The notes: a model not told the origin generated them from the letters alone. A stretch of 64,000 bases of DNA from Pseudomonadota bacterium (GCA_018902545.1 JAHIQM010000018.1:62001-126000); one strand, 5' to 3'; positions 15,042 to 24,291 are shown, counted from the first letter of the stretch. Translations and numbers: made by a program.

Positions 15042-15955
15042 TGGCCGCCGGGCCTGTTCGCTCCCTGGATCAGATGGTCGAACTGGTCCGCTCCCGCAAG
15101 ACGCCGGTGCGCGTGGTCATCGCCGCCTGTGCCGAGGCCAACGCCGTCCTCGCAGGGCTTGAGGCCGCGCGCCAGGGCCTGGCCGAACCGGTATTTGTCG
15201 GAGATGTGGACCGCATGCGCGGTTTGCCTGAGCTGGCCAAAGAGGATTTCCATGCCTTTGAGTGTCTGCATGAGCCGGATGACAAGACAGCCCTCGCGGT
15301 GAGCCTTGACCTGTTGCGCGATGGCCGCGCCCGGTTTTTGATGAAGGGCTCGGTCAAGACCGACGTGCTGCTGCGCGCCGTCTTGGGCCGCAAGCAGGGT
15401 GGAACAGGTCTTTTGAGCCACATCGGACTCTTTCCCCATCCGCGTGAGGAGCGCCTGCTCATCGTGACTGATGCGGGCGTCAACATCGCGCCTTCGCTGA
15501 CGCGCAAGATCGACATCATCAACAACGCCGTGGGAGTTGCCGCGAAGCTGGGCATGAATCCGCCCAAGGTCGCCGTGCTCTCGGCCACGGAAAAAGTTTC
15601 CTACAATGACATGACTTCCAGCAAGGACGCCGACATCCTGGCCAAGCTGTGCCGCATGGGCATGTTCGGCGATGCCGTGGTCGGGGGACCCTTTGCCCTT
15701 GATATCGCCGTTTCCGTGGACAAGGCCCGGGCCAAGGGCGTGGACCATCCCGTGGCGGGCCGGGCGGACGTGCTCTGCGCGCCCAACATCGTCACCGGCA
15801 ACGTGCTCTACAAGGCCGTGACCAGCCTCATGGACCTGCCCATGGCCGGAATCGTGGTCGGGGCCGGTTACCCCCTGGTCGTGCCCTCGCGCGGCGATTC
15901 CGACCAATCCAAATTCTACGCCCTGGCCCTGGCCGCTTTTCTGGCCGGGATGTGA
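15041..15955 (+). CDS. Phosphate butyryl/acetyltransferase family protein
   Basis: A 304-residue protein of the PTA_PTB family, which exchanges CoA and phosphate on short acyl groups. The length matches phosphate butyryltransferase rather than the longer Pta. Family marks: RFLMKGSVKTDVLLRAVL, THE-like segment LLSHIGLFPHP, TDAGVNIAPSL, VAVLSATEKV and the C-terminal VVGAGYPLVVPSRGDSDQSK close to the conserved SRGDSxxxK of this family. Its start overlaps the stop of the ACT-domain gene, so the two are co-translated. In context it could turn an acyl-CoA from threonine or branched-chain metabolism into an acyl phosphate. A terminator follows at once. Confidence 0.82.
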   Translation: MAAGPVRSLDQMVELVRSRKTPVRVVIAACAEANAVLAGLEAARQGLAEPVFVGDVDRMRGLPELAKEDFHAFECLHEPDDKTALAVSLDLLRDGRARFLMKGSVKTDVLLRAVLGRKQGGTGLLSHIGLFPHPREERLLIVTDAGVNIAPSLTRKIDIINNAVGVAAKLGMNPPKVAVLSATEKVSYNDMTSSKDADILAKLCRMGMFGDAVVGGPFALDIAVSVDKARAKGVDHPVAGRADVLCAPNIVTGNVLYKAVTSLMDLPMAGIVVGAGYPLVVPSRGDSDQSKFYALALAAFLAGM

Positions 15956-15966
15956 TCTGAAAACAA

Positions 15967-15993
15967 GGACCGGCCCCGCGCCGGTCCTCTCAT
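15967..15993 (+). terminator. Terminator after the phosphate acyltransferase gene
   Basis: AGGACCGGC (15967-15975) and GCCGGTCCT (15981-15989) form a perfect 9-bp stem over a 5-base loop, followed by CTCATTT, a poor T tract. Confidence 0.6.
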
Positions 15994-16042
15994 TTGCAGG
16001 CGTTCCTGTTCAAAGGCGAGGGTGCGCTTATGCGCAGGGCAT

Positions 16043-16074
16043 AAAAAAAGGGAAGAGCCGCAGCCCTTCCCTTT
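16043..16074 (-). terminator. Rho-independent terminator of the pst operon
   Basis: Read on the minus strand: stem AAGGGAAGGGC, loop TGCG, stem GCTCTTCCCTT (one mismatch), then a run of seven T. It lies 20 bases beyond the pstA stop. Confidence 0.85.
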
Positions 16075-16093
16075 GATGTTCAAGCCGGAAGCC

Positions 16094-17254
16094 TTACCAT
16101 TTGCGCTCGTATTTGTTGCGCAGCAGGATGGCCACGGCGTTCATGGTCAGGAGCACGACCAGGAGCACGATGATGCCGGCCGAGGTGCGTTCGGTGAAGG
16201 CGCGGATGGACTCCGAGGACCAGACATAGATCTGGGCCGGCAGGACCGTGGCCGAGCTGGTCAAACCGCGCGGCACGTCCTGGATGTAGGCGACCATGCC
16301 GATGATCAGGAGCGGCGCGGTCTCGCCGATGGCCCGGGCCAGACCGATGATGGTCCCGGTCAGGATGCCCGGCAGGGACAGGGGCAGGATGTGGTCCCAG
16401 ACCAACTGCCAGTGGGTGGCGCCCAGCGCCAGAGCCCCTTCGCGGATGGAATCCGGGATGGCGCGGATGGCGGCGCGGGTGGAGATGATGATGACCGGCA
16501 GGGTCATCAGCGCCAGCGTCAGGCCGCCGACCAGGGCCGAAGACCGTGGCAGTCCCATGAAGTTGATGAAGATGGCCAGGCCCAGGAGACCGAAGAGGAT
16601 GGAGGGGATGGCGGCAAGATTGTTGATGTTGACTTCAACGATTTGCATGATCCGGTTGTCCGGCGCGAACTCTTCCATATAAATCGCAGCCATGACCCCG
16701 GCCGGAAAGCTGAAGATGAAGGTGATGCAGAGCACGTAGAGGGTGCCCACTGCCGCCGAAAATATGCCCGCCATTTCCGCGAGCTTGGAGTCGCCGTTGG
16801 TGAAAAAGCCGATATTGAAGGCCTTCTTGATCGTGCCCTCGGCCAGGAGCTCGTCGACCAGGGCCGCTTCATTGGGTTTAAGCCGGTTGGGCTTGCCCTT
16901 GACGTACTGATCCACCTCGGCATTGGCCAGCACCCAGAATTCTTCCGTCTGGCCGAGGAGCTGCGGATTTTCCCGCAGATGCATTGGCAGGATGCGGGTA
17001 ACCCCGCGGCTGACCAGAGGATTGATCCTGGGGTCCAGGGCCGAACGGGGGTTGTCGAAAATGGTCTGCGAGTAGGTGATCACAGCCTTGATCTCGGTCT
17101 GCTGAAAGGCGGTGTATCCTTTGCGGATGATGTCGGAGAAGAAGAGGACCAGAAATATTCCGGCCACGGAGATGGCCATGAAGGACAGGGCCTTGAACTG
17201 TCCTTCGCTGTTCTTGCGCTTCTTCAGACTGCGCGGGTCTATGGGCATGCTCAC
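16094..17254 (-). CDS. pstA: Phosphate ABC transporter permease PstA
   Basis: A 386-residue inner-membrane permease. The N-terminus is positively charged (RSLKKRKNSEGQFK), then a membrane segment, then about 130 periplasmic residues, longer than in E. coli PstA. The conserved permease core follows: the EAA loop DSIREGALALGATHWQLVWD and the Gly after it, and GTIIGLARAIGETAPLLIIG, diagnostic for PstA. The start ATG 17254 has a GGAGTC-type site. pstC lies ten bases upstream. With PstC it forms the channel driven by PstB, which is encoded 11 kb away in the phoB cluster. Confidence 0.93.
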   Translation of the reverse strand: MSMPIDPRSLKKRKNSEGQFKALSFMAISVAGIFLVLFFSDIIRKGYTAFQQTEIKAVITYSQTIFDNPRSALDPRINPLVSRGVTRILPMHLRENPQLLGQTEEFWVLANAEVDQYVKGKPNRLKPNEAALVDELLAEGTIKKAFNIGFFTNGDSKLAEMAGIFSAAVGTLYVLCITFIFSFPAGVMAAIYMEEFAPDNRIMQIVEVNINNLAAIPSILFGLLGLAIFINFMGLPRSSALVGGLTLALMTLPVIIISTRAAIRAIPDSIREGALALGATHWQLVWDHILPLSLPGILTGTIIGLARAIGETAPLLIIGMVAYIQDVPRGLTSSATVLPAQIYVWSSESIRAFTERTSAGIIVLLVVLLTMNAVAILLRNKYERKW

Positions 17255-17264
17255 GATGGACTCC

Positions 17265-18497
17265 TTATTCGTAACGCAGACGGAACTTGCGGATAACTGT
17301 CAGGGAAATGATGTTCAGGCACAGGGTCAGCATCAGAAGCACAAAACCCAGGCCAAAGGCGGCCATGGTCTCCGGGCTGTCAAAGGCCTGATCGCCGGTC
17401 AGCGCATCGACGATGCGTACGTTGACCGTGGTCATCCCTTCCAGGAAATTCCAGGTCAGGTTGGGCTGCAGTCCGGCGGCCATGACCACGATCATGGTCT
17501 CGCCCACGGCGCGGGACACGGCCAGCAGGCAGGCCGAGATGATGCCCGGCAGCGCCGCGGGCAGGACCACGCGCTTGATGGTCTCCGAGGGGTACGCGCC
17601 CAGTGCCAGCGAGCCCTCGCGCAGGCTTTGCGGCACGGAGCTGATCACGTCGTCGGACAGGGAGGAGACCAGGGGGATGATCATGATGCCCATGACCAGG
17701 CCAGGGCTTAAGGCGTTGGTATAGGAGGCATCGAGGCCCACCTTGGCGGCCAGATCTACGACCAGGGGGCTGACTGTTATGGCCGCGAAGAACCCGTAAA
17801 CAACGGTGGGGATGCCGGCCAGAATCTCCAGGGCCGGCTTGGCGATGCGCCGCAAAGGCAAGGATGCGTATTCGGACATGCAGATGGCCGAAAGGAGCCC
17901 CACCGGGATGGCCACGCACATGGCGATGGCCGTGATCATGAATGTGCCGGCGAAAAGGGGCACGGAGCCGAAGAGCGGCTGGGTCCTGCCGTCTTCGTCG
18001 ATGGTGGCCGAGTCGGGGTTCCAGGTCGTTCCGGTCAGGAAGTCCCAGAAGTTGACGAGGCGGAAAAAATTGACGGCTTCGAAGACGATGGACAGGACGA
18101 TGCCAATGGTCGTCATGATGGAGATAAGTGAGGCCAGCAGCAGCACGCGGATGATGGTCTTCTCGATCATCGTACGCACCTTGAGGCGGGGATTTATGGC
18201 CCGCACGGCCAGCCACATGCTCCCGGCCGCCAGGAGCAGGGCCGTGGCGGCGAACATGGGCCAGGGTACCTCGAAACTGTCGACGAAAAGGTCGAGGATG
18301 GTGGCCCCCGCGCAGATGATCACGGCCGGAACGAGCATTCTGACCACGGCAAACCAGCCGAACAGGTTTTCCGATGTCTTGTAGCGGGCCGCGGGGTCCT
18401 GCTGGGCGCGGATTTTTCTGCGTCCGATCAGGTAGCCGAACAGCGCCAGGGGCAATAGGCCCATGAGCAAGTATTGGGTCAGATAAGATGTGGTCAC
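17265..18497 (-). CDS. pstC: Phosphate ABC transporter permease PstC
   Basis: A 410-residue permease, longer than E. coli PstC because of an N-terminal block with three additional hydrophobic stretches (ending near LRLKV/RTMIEK). The conserved part has GSVPLFAGTFMITAIAMCVA, the EAA loop QSLREGSLALGAYPSETIKR and AVSRAVGETMIVVMAAG, diagnostic for PstC. GTG 18497 is chosen because GAGGAG lies four bases before it on the minus strand; the upstream ATG 18527 would cover that site. A hairpin lies in the 82-base gap to pstS. Confidence 0.92.
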   Translation of the reverse strand: MTTSYLTQYLLMGLLPLALFGYLIGRRKIRAQQDPAARYKTSENLFGWFAVVRMLVPAVIICAGATILDLFVDSFEVPWPMFAATALLLAAGSMWLAVRAINPRLKVRTMIEKTIIRVLLLASLISIMTTIGIVLSIVFEAVNFFRLVNFWDFLTGTTWNPDSATIDEDGRTQPLFGSVPLFAGTFMITAIAMCVAIPVGLLSAICMSEYASLPLRRIAKPALEILAGIPTVVYGFFAAITVSPLVVDLAAKVGLDASYTNALSPGLVMGIMIIPLVSSLSDDVISSVPQSLREGSLALGAYPSETIKRVVLPAALPGIISACLLAVSRAVGETMIVVMAAGLQPNLTWNFLEGMTTVNVRIVDALTGDQAFDSPETMAAFGLGFVLLMLTLCLNIISLTVIRKFRLRYE

Positions 18498-18512
18498 GTG
18501 GCTCCTCGCTTG

Positions 18513-18546
18513 TATCAGGCGCGGCAAAGGGCCGACCCGTCTGATA
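18513..18546 (-). promoter_or_regulatory. Possible hairpin between pstS and pstC
   Basis: TATCAG (18513-18518) pairs with CTGATA (18541-18546) and an inner CGGC/GCCG pair is possible. Such structures between the abundant binding protein and permease genes often lower downstream expression. There is no T tract, so it is not a simple terminator. Confidence 0.35.
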
Positions 18547-18579
18547 ACGGCCCGGCCCCAGGTTGCTTCATGGTGGGCG

Positions 18580-19599
18580 TTATTTCTTCTTCAAGCTTTC
18601 AAGGGTCAGCTTCTTTTTGTCCAGCACGTTCTGGCGGGCCTCGGCGCGCATCGCGTCAGGCATGGGCACCAGTCCGATGGACTTCAGCAGACCGTCGGTG
18701 CCGATCATCTTTTCGCTCATGAACAGTTCCACGTATTCCTTCAGGCCGGGGATGGCGTCGTAGTGGGCGTTCTTGATGTAGAAGAAAAGAGAGCGGGAGA
18801 TGGGGTACGTGCCTTCGGCGATGGCCTCGGGAGTGGGGTCGACGCCGCTGATGGCCGTGCCCTGGAGGCTGTCGGAGTTCTCGGACAGGAAGCTGAAGCC
18901 GAAGATGCCGAAGGCGTCCTTGTCATTGGTCAGCTTCTGCACGATCAGGTTGTCGTTCTCACCAGCCGGGACATAGGCGTTGTCCTGACGGATTTTCTTG
19001 TAACCTTTTTCGTATCCTTCGATCTTGCCGCAGACCTTCTCAACAACCATCTCTTCGAAGGCGTCGCGGGTGCCGGAAGAGGTCGGAGGACCGTAGAAGA
19101 CGATCTTGCGGGCCGGGAGGTTCGGGTTGATCTCGTTCCACATCTTGTAGGGGTTGGGCACGATCTTGCCGTCTACCGGCACGTCGGCGGCCACGGCCAT
19201 GGCCAGTTCCTGCAGGGTAATGTCGAAGTGGGCGTTATCCTTGTTCTGGGCGATGGCGATGCCGTCAAAGCCGATCATGGCTTCGGTGATGTCGGTAACG
19301 CCGTTCTTTTCGGCCGCTTCGAATTCGGTGTCCTTCATGCGGCGCGAGGAATTGGCGATGTCAGGAGTGTTGGCACCAATGCCGGTACCGAACAACTTCT
19401 GGCCTCCGCCGGAACCGGTGGATTCGACGACCGGGGCGGGGAACTTGGTGGTCGCGCCCATTTCTTCAGCCACGTAGCTGGAGAAAGGGAAAACCGTGGA
19501 AGATCCGGTAATTTTGATCTGATCACGGGCATGGGCCATGCCCGTGCCGACCAGCAGCAGGGCCATGACGAGTACGGCTTTGTTCAGAAAACGGTTCAT
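18580..19599 (-). CDS. pstS: Phosphate-binding periplasmic protein PstS
   Basis: A 339-residue solute-binding protein with a signal peptide (KAVLVMALLLVGTGMAHA, cut after AHA). Family marks are ITGSSTVFPFSSYVAEEM, the phosphate-binding loop ESTGSGGGQKLF and PPTSSGTRDAFEE. There is no lipobox, so it should be free in the periplasm. ATG 19599 has AAGGAGG seven bases upstream; an upstream ATG at 19626 would cover that site. It is first of pstS-pstC-pstA, controlled by the Pho box at 19695-19712. Confidence 0.93.
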   Translation of the reverse strand: MNRFLNKAVLVMALLLVGTGMAHARDQIKITGSSTVFPFSSYVAEEMGATTKFPAPVVESTGSGGGQKLFGTGIGANTPDIANSSRRMKDTEFEAAEKNGVTDITEAMIGFDGIAIAQNKDNAHFDITLQELAMAVAADVPVDGKIVPNPYKMWNEINPNLPARKIVFYGPPTSSGTRDAFEEMVVEKVCGKIEGYEKGYKKIRQDNAYVPAGENDNLIVQKLTNDKDAFGIFGFSFLSENSDSLQGTAISGVDPTPEAIAEGTYPISRSLFFYIKNAHYDAIPGLKEYVELFMSEKMIGTDGLLKSIGLVPMPDAMRAEARQNVLDKKKLTLESLKKK

Positions 19600-19694
19600 G
19601 TAGGTGCCTCCTTGGCTATGTTTCAAATTCAGGTTCGCATCATTGCGTTGCAGCAGTATCTAGACAGGTTTTGTTACAGGATATTGAGGTGTCT

Positions 19695-19712
19695 GTGACA
19701 GCTTTGTGACAA
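19695..19712 (-). promoter_or_regulatory. Pho box upstream of pstS
   Basis: On the minus strand TTGTCAC-AAAG-CTGTCAC: two 7-base direct repeats spaced by four, as in the PhoB consensus. Eighteen bases (TGTCACAAAGCTGTCACA) are identical to the box before phoB. It lies about 95 bases from the pstS start. Confidence 0.85.
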
Positions 19713-19819
19713 GCTTGCGGTCTTTGCCCGAGCCTCAGATTTCGCTTGACCGGGAGTGGTGAACAGACAGGGCCCGAAGATTCAAGGGAAACCAAACCCT
19801 TGCAAGGAGGACGGCTTCC

Positions 19820-20596
19820 TTGCCGTTCTGGGCACGCAGCGCTACAGGGCCGGTGATGAGTGCGCAAAACCTTGATTGCGGCGGATATTGCCGGGATTGC
19901 GGGCGGGAACACACCCTCGCCGCCGAGCCAGCCCTGCCCCTTGCCCGCGACCTGCTGGCCGAGCTGGAGCGGTGCGGGGGGATTGGCCCTGACCCGCGCC
20001 TGTCCCTGGACTACCTTTATGGCCCGGCCCGTGGGCAGATGTTCGGGGTGCTCAAATACAGGGACGAGGAAGGAAACCAGGGCGCACTCAAGGCGTTTTC
20101 GGGCCAGTACAACGGTCTTTGGCACGTTGCGGGCTGGGTGGCACCTATCCTCGATGCGGCGGAGTTTGCCCGTGTCATCCGCTTCGACGAGCCGCGCATC
20201 AAGGACTTGACCCTGCGCATGCGTGGCCTTCAGGAGATTGACCCCCTGCGGCTGGCCATGCTTGCACAGCGCCGCGATTTGTCCCGCAACCTGATGGAGC
20301 GTATTTTCACGTTGTACCAGTTGACCAATTTTCGTGGCCAAACCAGGGCCATGGCCGAGGTGTACACGGGCAAGGCCATGCCTACGGGCACAGGAGAGTG
20401 CTGCGCTCCCAAGCTGCTGCACCATGCCGCCGTGCATGGCCTGACCCCGCTGGGGCTGGCGGAGTTCTATGTCGGCCGCGAGAATCGTTCCGTCACCCGC
20501 CGCCATGGGGAATTCTTCGCCCCGTGCGCGGAAAAATGCCGCCCCATTCTGGGCTTTTTGCTGTGCGGGCTGGAAGAAAGAAACGGGCGCACATGA
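19820..20596 (+). CDS. Stand-alone domain resembling the N-terminus of long RluA-type pseudouridine synthases
   Basis: A 258-residue soluble protein. PLARDLLAELERCG, GQMFGVLKYRDEEGNQGALKAFSGQYNGLWHVAGWVAPIL and GECCAPKLLHHAAVHGLTPLGLAEFYVG, then CAEKCRPILGFLLCGL, resemble the N-terminal region that I recall from about 550-residue RluA-family synthases of gamma-proteobacteria. Here the catalytic synthase domain is absent and the gene stops. Cysteine pairs (CGGYCRDCG near the N-terminus; ECC; CAEKC) suggest metal binding. The start is TTG 19820, nine bases after AAGGAGG; ATG 19856 is the alternative but lacks such a site. It overlaps the MATE gene by four bases. Function unknown. Confidence 0.7.
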   Translation: MPFWARSATGPVMSAQNLDCGGYCRDCGREHTLAAEPALPLARDLLAELERCGGIGPDPRLSLDYLYGPARGQMFGVLKYRDEEGNQGALKAFSGQYNGLWHVAGWVAPILDAAEFARVIRFDEPRIKDLTLRMRGLQEIDPLRLAMLAQRRDLSRNLMERIFTLYQLTNFRGQTRAMAEVYTGKAMPTGTGECCAPKLLHHAAVHGLTPLGLAEFYVGRENRSVTRRHGEFFAPCAEKCRPILGFLLCGLEERNGRT

Positions 20597-21996
20597 GCGG
20601 CACGCCCCTTGTCACCAGGCATTCTCCTGCCTCAACGGCCTCCATATATCGCCGTATCCTCAAGGTTTCCATGCCCCTGGTCGCAAGCCTGGGCGCGACC
20701 ACGGTCATGGAATTCACCGACCGCCTCTTCCTGGCCCGCTATTCTCTCGACGCCATCGCCGCAGCCACGCCCGCCGGAATCATGGCCCTGCTGGCCATGA
20801 CGATTTTTCTGGGCACCACCAGCTACGTGTCCGTGTTTGTCGCCCAATATACGGGGCAGGGGCGGCCCGAGATGGTCGGAAGGATTGTCTGGCAGGGCAT
20901 CTACGTGGCTCTGTTTGGAGCCGCGGTGCTCGCGGCGTTGGCCTTTCTTTCCGATCACATCTTTGCCCTGGCCGGGCATTCCCCGGAAGTCCAGGAGCTT
21001 GAATCGGTCTATTTCCGCGTTCTGTGCCTGGGCGCGGGGATCCATCTGGTGGGTGGTGCGTTGGCCGGATTCTTCACCGGACTGGGCCGCACGCGGGTGG
21101 TCATGCTGGCTAACGTGGCCGGCATGCTCATCAATATCCCCCTGGACTATTGCCTGATTAACGGAGTGGGGCCGTTTCCGGAGATGGGAATTTTTGGCGC
21201 GGGGCTGGCCACGGTGCTGGGATGGGGCGTGATCACCGCTATCCTCTGGCTGGCCATACTCCGCCGGGAGCACAGGCGTTTTAAGCTGGGACAGGACCGA
21301 CGACTACGGTCAGAACTGTTGCTGCGCCTGGCGCGCTTCGGGCTACCGACCGGCATGGAGTTTTTTCTCGACATCTTTGCTTTCACGGTGTTCATCTTTG
21401 TGGTCGGCAGGCTCGGGACCGTAGAATTGGCGGCTACCAACATCGCGCTCAACGTCAACGCACTGGCCTTCATGCCCCTGGTCGGATTCGCCATGGGCAC
21501 CAGTGCCCTGGTCGGCCAGGCCATGGGCGCGGGCAGGCAGGATGACGTGCCGATGGTGGTGCGGGCCAGCCTCGTGCTGACCTTCGCCTATCTGACGATC
21601 ATGTCCGCTGTGTTTCTCCTGGCCCCGGAAGCGGTGTTGGGGCTGTTCCAGCCCCGCGACATGGACCCGGTCGCCTTTGCCGCCGTGGTCGGAATGGGTC
21701 GGACCCTGCTCATGATCGTGGTCGCCTATCTGTTTTTCGATGGGGTCAGCTTCATTGTTTACGGGGCCCTCAAAGGAGCGGGGGACACGATCTTCGTCAT
21801 GACCTCGCGTCTTGTCCTGGTTATCTTGTTCATGATCGTGCCGATTCTGGTCGGAGCCAGACTTGGCTTTGGGATATATTATTTCTGGGCCGTGAGCTGT
21901 ACGTTTCTGGTCATGCTGTCGCTGGTGGGCTGGTGGCGCTTCAGACAGGGAAAATGGCGGGACATGCTGGTGGTGGAGAAAATGCCGCCCGCCTGA
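20593..21996 (+). CDS. MATE-family multidrug/toxin efflux protein
   Basis: A 467-residue polytopic protein with about 12 membrane helices in two matching halves, the size of a MATE transporter. The first half begins KVSMPLVASLGATTVMEFTDRLFL, equivalent to the MATE motif around the first helix, and has GFFTGLGRTRVVMLANVAGMLINIPLDY. The second half has RFGLPTGMEFFLDIFAF and GTSALVGQAMGAGR, the repeat of the helix-2 motif. These proteins export cationic compounds with Na+ or H+. The start overlaps the preceding stop (ATGA), so the two form one translational unit, though no link in function is obvious. Confidence 0.9.
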   Translation: MSGTPLVTRHSPASTASIYRRILKVSMPLVASLGATTVMEFTDRLFLARYSLDAIAAATPAGIMALLAMTIFLGTTSYVSVFVAQYTGQGRPEMVGRIVWQGIYVALFGAAVLAALAFLSDHIFALAGHSPEVQELESVYFRVLCLGAGIHLVGGALAGFFTGLGRTRVVMLANVAGMLINIPLDYCLINGVGPFPEMGIFGAGLATVLGWGVITAILWLAILRREHRRFKLGQDRRLRSELLLRLARFGLPTGMEFFLDIFAFTVFIFVVGRLGTVELAATNIALNVNALAFMPLVGFAMGTSALVGQAMGAGRQDDVPMVVRASLVLTFAYLTIMSAVFLLAPEAVLGLFQPRDMDPVAFAAVVGMGRTLLMIVVAYLFFDGVSFIVYGALKGAGDTIFVMTSRLVLVILFMIVPILVGARLGFGIYYFWAVSCTFLVMLSLVGWWRFRQGKWRDMLVVEKMPPA

Positions 21997-22029
21997 TATC
22001 GTACGACTGTCGCCGGGCGGCTCTTTGCA

Positions 22030-24291
22030 TCAGGCCGACTGTCCGCAGCTGGACGAGCCGCGCCGGTCGCGAACATACACGTTCCCGGGCTGGGACTTGG
22101 CGTAACCCTTGATCTGGGCCGCTTTTTCCCCGAGGGCCTGCAGGCTGCATGGGGCAATGCAGTCCATAATGCCGATGGATACGGAGACAAGCGGAAATTG
22201 CTGCTCCCTGCCGTCGCGGCCTTTGCCATTGATCCATCCTCTTTCGCGGTCCTGCGCGTGGTAGCACTTCATGATGAGCCGCTTGAAGCAGCGGATGACG
22301 GCCAGGCAGATACGCTCCGCCTGTTCGGGGTTGACCATGGCCACAAAGTCGTCTCCGCCGATGTGGGCCAGAAAGTCGCCGCTGTGCCCGTGCCGGGCGA
22401 TGGCCCAGGTCAGGATGCGCCCCAGCAGCAGGATGACGATGTCTCCGTCTTTGAAGCCGTAGACGTCGTTGTACACCTTGAAATTGTCCAGATCCGCATA
22501 GAGCATGCAGAAGGGGCTGCCGCGCTTGAGACGTGTCTCGATCTCCTTCTCAAGAGCCACGTTCCCGGGGATACCCGTCAGAGGGTTGGTGCCCTTGGCC
22601 ATTTCGACCTGCACCTGGGCCAGGGTGGTCAGCATCTTTTGTACCGTGACCACGCCTGCGAATTGCCCGCAACCGGTGACGATGACTTCGTCGTAGGCCT
22701 TGAGCATTTCGCGCGTGTTGGCGTTTTTGGCCACGGACTCCACGGGTTCGCGTTCGTCCACGATCATGGGCGCGGAGTCCATGATCACGGACACGGGTTT
22801 ATCCGCGTACAGCGCCCGGCCGTACATCGTGGCCAGGTGCCGGTCCAGGCTGTAACCCATGACCAGACCCAGAGGCATGCCATCGTCCACCACGACCACG
22901 CTTGAGAGGGAGGGGCTGGTGGTGAAAATCCGTTGCACCGACTGCACCGGAGTGCGCGGGCTGACCGTTACCGTCTTCTGCGCCAGGTGCCCGATAGGGA
23001 TCGAACAGGACAGCCTGCTGAAAGTGTCGGACTTGAGCGGGGTAAGCTCCTTCATGTCCAGATGTGTCTCGGGTTTGGGAAAATGGGGGCGGCTTAAGAA
23101 ATACCCTTGCCCGTAATGAACGCCGATTTCCGTCAGCGCACGGGCCTCGCCCTTGGTCTCGATCCCTTCGGCGATGATCTCCGACCCGATGCGTCCGGCC
23201 AGGGTGACCATCGTCTCCATGAGCGCCCGGCGCACCGGATCCTTGTCCACGTCGCGGACCAGGGACATGTCCACCTTGATGAAATCCGGCTTCAGGGCCG
23301 CGACGGTGGAGAGCCCCGAATAACCGGTCCCGGCGTCATCCACGGCGATCCTGAAGCCCTGGCTGCGGTAATGGTCCAGGGTCTTGTGAAAGGAGGTGAA
23401 GTCCTTGATGCAGTGACGCTCGGTGATTTCAAAGACGATGTCTTCCGGACTCAGACCGTGGGCTTCCAGGAGTTCAAGGGTTTTTCCGGGTGCGAAGGTC
23501 GGATCGACGACGGTGCGCGGATGGATGTTCAAGAACAGGCGCTGGCCTGTTGCCAGAGCGCCAACCGTTTCCATGGCCTTGGCCCGGCAGGCCTGCTCCA
23601 GGGCGAAGAGCTGCCCGAACTGTTCGGCGAAATCAAAAAGGATGGCGGGCGACTCGAATTCCGAACCGCGCGGTCCGCGCGCCAGGGCCTCCCAGGCCAT
23701 GACCGTGCCGTTTTTGAAATCGTAGATGGGCTGGAAGAGCATCCTGATCTGACCGTTGCGGATGATGGAGCGAAAAATCGAGGACAGCTTGACCGCTTCG
23801 AGGTCAATGCCGCCCTGGGCCATGCGCCGCGCGTCTTCAATGGCTTCGTGAAAAACACGTTCGCGTTCGAAGATGGTGGATTCGGGCAGCAGGGCGAAGC
23901 CGACCTCGATCTCGAATTCCCTCCCCAGCGAGGAGACGGTGTGCTTTCTGAGCGCGGACTGCAGCGTCACCTTGAGGCTGAAGGCCTGATCCATGAGCAG
24001 CGTGTCCCCGGCGTGCCCCGGACAGCGGATGAGCAATGCTTCCCCGGCGGCCACGCGCAAGGCGTGCCGGGGGGGCGCGGGGGGATGTGCGGATTCGTGA
24101 TTGCTGAGTGCGGTGATGAGCAGATTTTCGAGTTCCTCGGCGACATGGTCGCCGTAAAGCTCCCGGCACAGAGTGAAGTCTTTGAGTCTGAATATGAAGA
24201 TGCTCAGACCGTGATAGGTGTGCAGAAATTTTCTGAGCTCGAAGATGGGCTGCGTTGTGCGCTGTGTGATCTCGGCTTGAGAGTGGGACAT
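22030..24291 (-). CDS. EAL-CBS-GGDEF protein (c-di-GMP turnover)
   Basis: A 753-residue cytoplasmic protein. Residues about 10-150 are a divergent GGDEF-like region (SIFIFRLKDFTLCRELYG) without the GGDEF motif. An EAL phosphodiesterase domain follows with EAL at 201-203, RLFLNIHPR, ITERH, DDAGTGYSG and IAEGIE, so it is probably active. Next come a CBS pair (about 440-570) and a C-terminal GGDEF domain whose signature is GGDDF at 645-649, a conservative change that may or may not allow cyclase activity. The start is ATG 24291 with GAGGA eight bases before; the frame extends upstream to 24384 without a ribosome site. It is divergent from phoB. Confidence 0.88.
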   Translation of the reverse strand: MSHSQAEITQRTTQPIFELRKFLHTYHGLSIFIFRLKDFTLCRELYGDHVAEELENLLITALSNHESAHPPAPPRHALRVAAGEALLIRCPGHAGDTLLMDQAFSLKVTLQSALRKHTVSSLGREFEIEVGFALLPESTIFERERVFHEAIEDARRMAQGGIDLEAVKLSSIFRSIIRNGQIRMLFQPIYDFKNGTVMAWEALARGPRGSEFESPAILFDFAEQFGQLFALEQACRAKAMETVGALATGQRLFLNIHPRTVVDPTFAPGKTLELLEAHGLSPEDIVFEITERHCIKDFTSFHKTLDHYRSQGFRIAVDDAGTGYSGLSTVAALKPDFIKVDMSLVRDVDKDPVRRALMETMVTLAGRIGSEIIAEGIETKGEARALTEIGVHYGQGYFLSRPHFPKPETHLDMKELTPLKSDTFSRLSCSIPIGHLAQKTVTVSPRTPVQSVQRIFTTSPSLSSVVVVDDGMPLGLVMGYSLDRHLATMYGRALYADKPVSVIMDSAPMIVDEREPVESVAKNANTREMLKAYDEVIVTGCGQFAGVVTVQKMLTTLAQVQVEMAKGTNPLTGIPGNVALEKEIETRLKRGSPFCMLYADLDNFKVYNDVYGFKDGDIVILLLGRILTWAIARHGHSGDFLAHIGGDDFVAMVNPEQAERICLAVIRCFKRLIMKCYHAQDRERGWINGKGRDGREQQFPLVSVSIGIMDCIAPCSLQALGEKAAQIKGYAKSQPGNVYVRDRRGSSSCGQSA

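Noticed and set aside
16022-17296. Long plus-strand open frame opposite pstA
   Set aside because: It is the antisense reading of a clear permease gene, rich in Gly, Asp, His and Gln as expected for a GC-rich shadow frame, with no domain.
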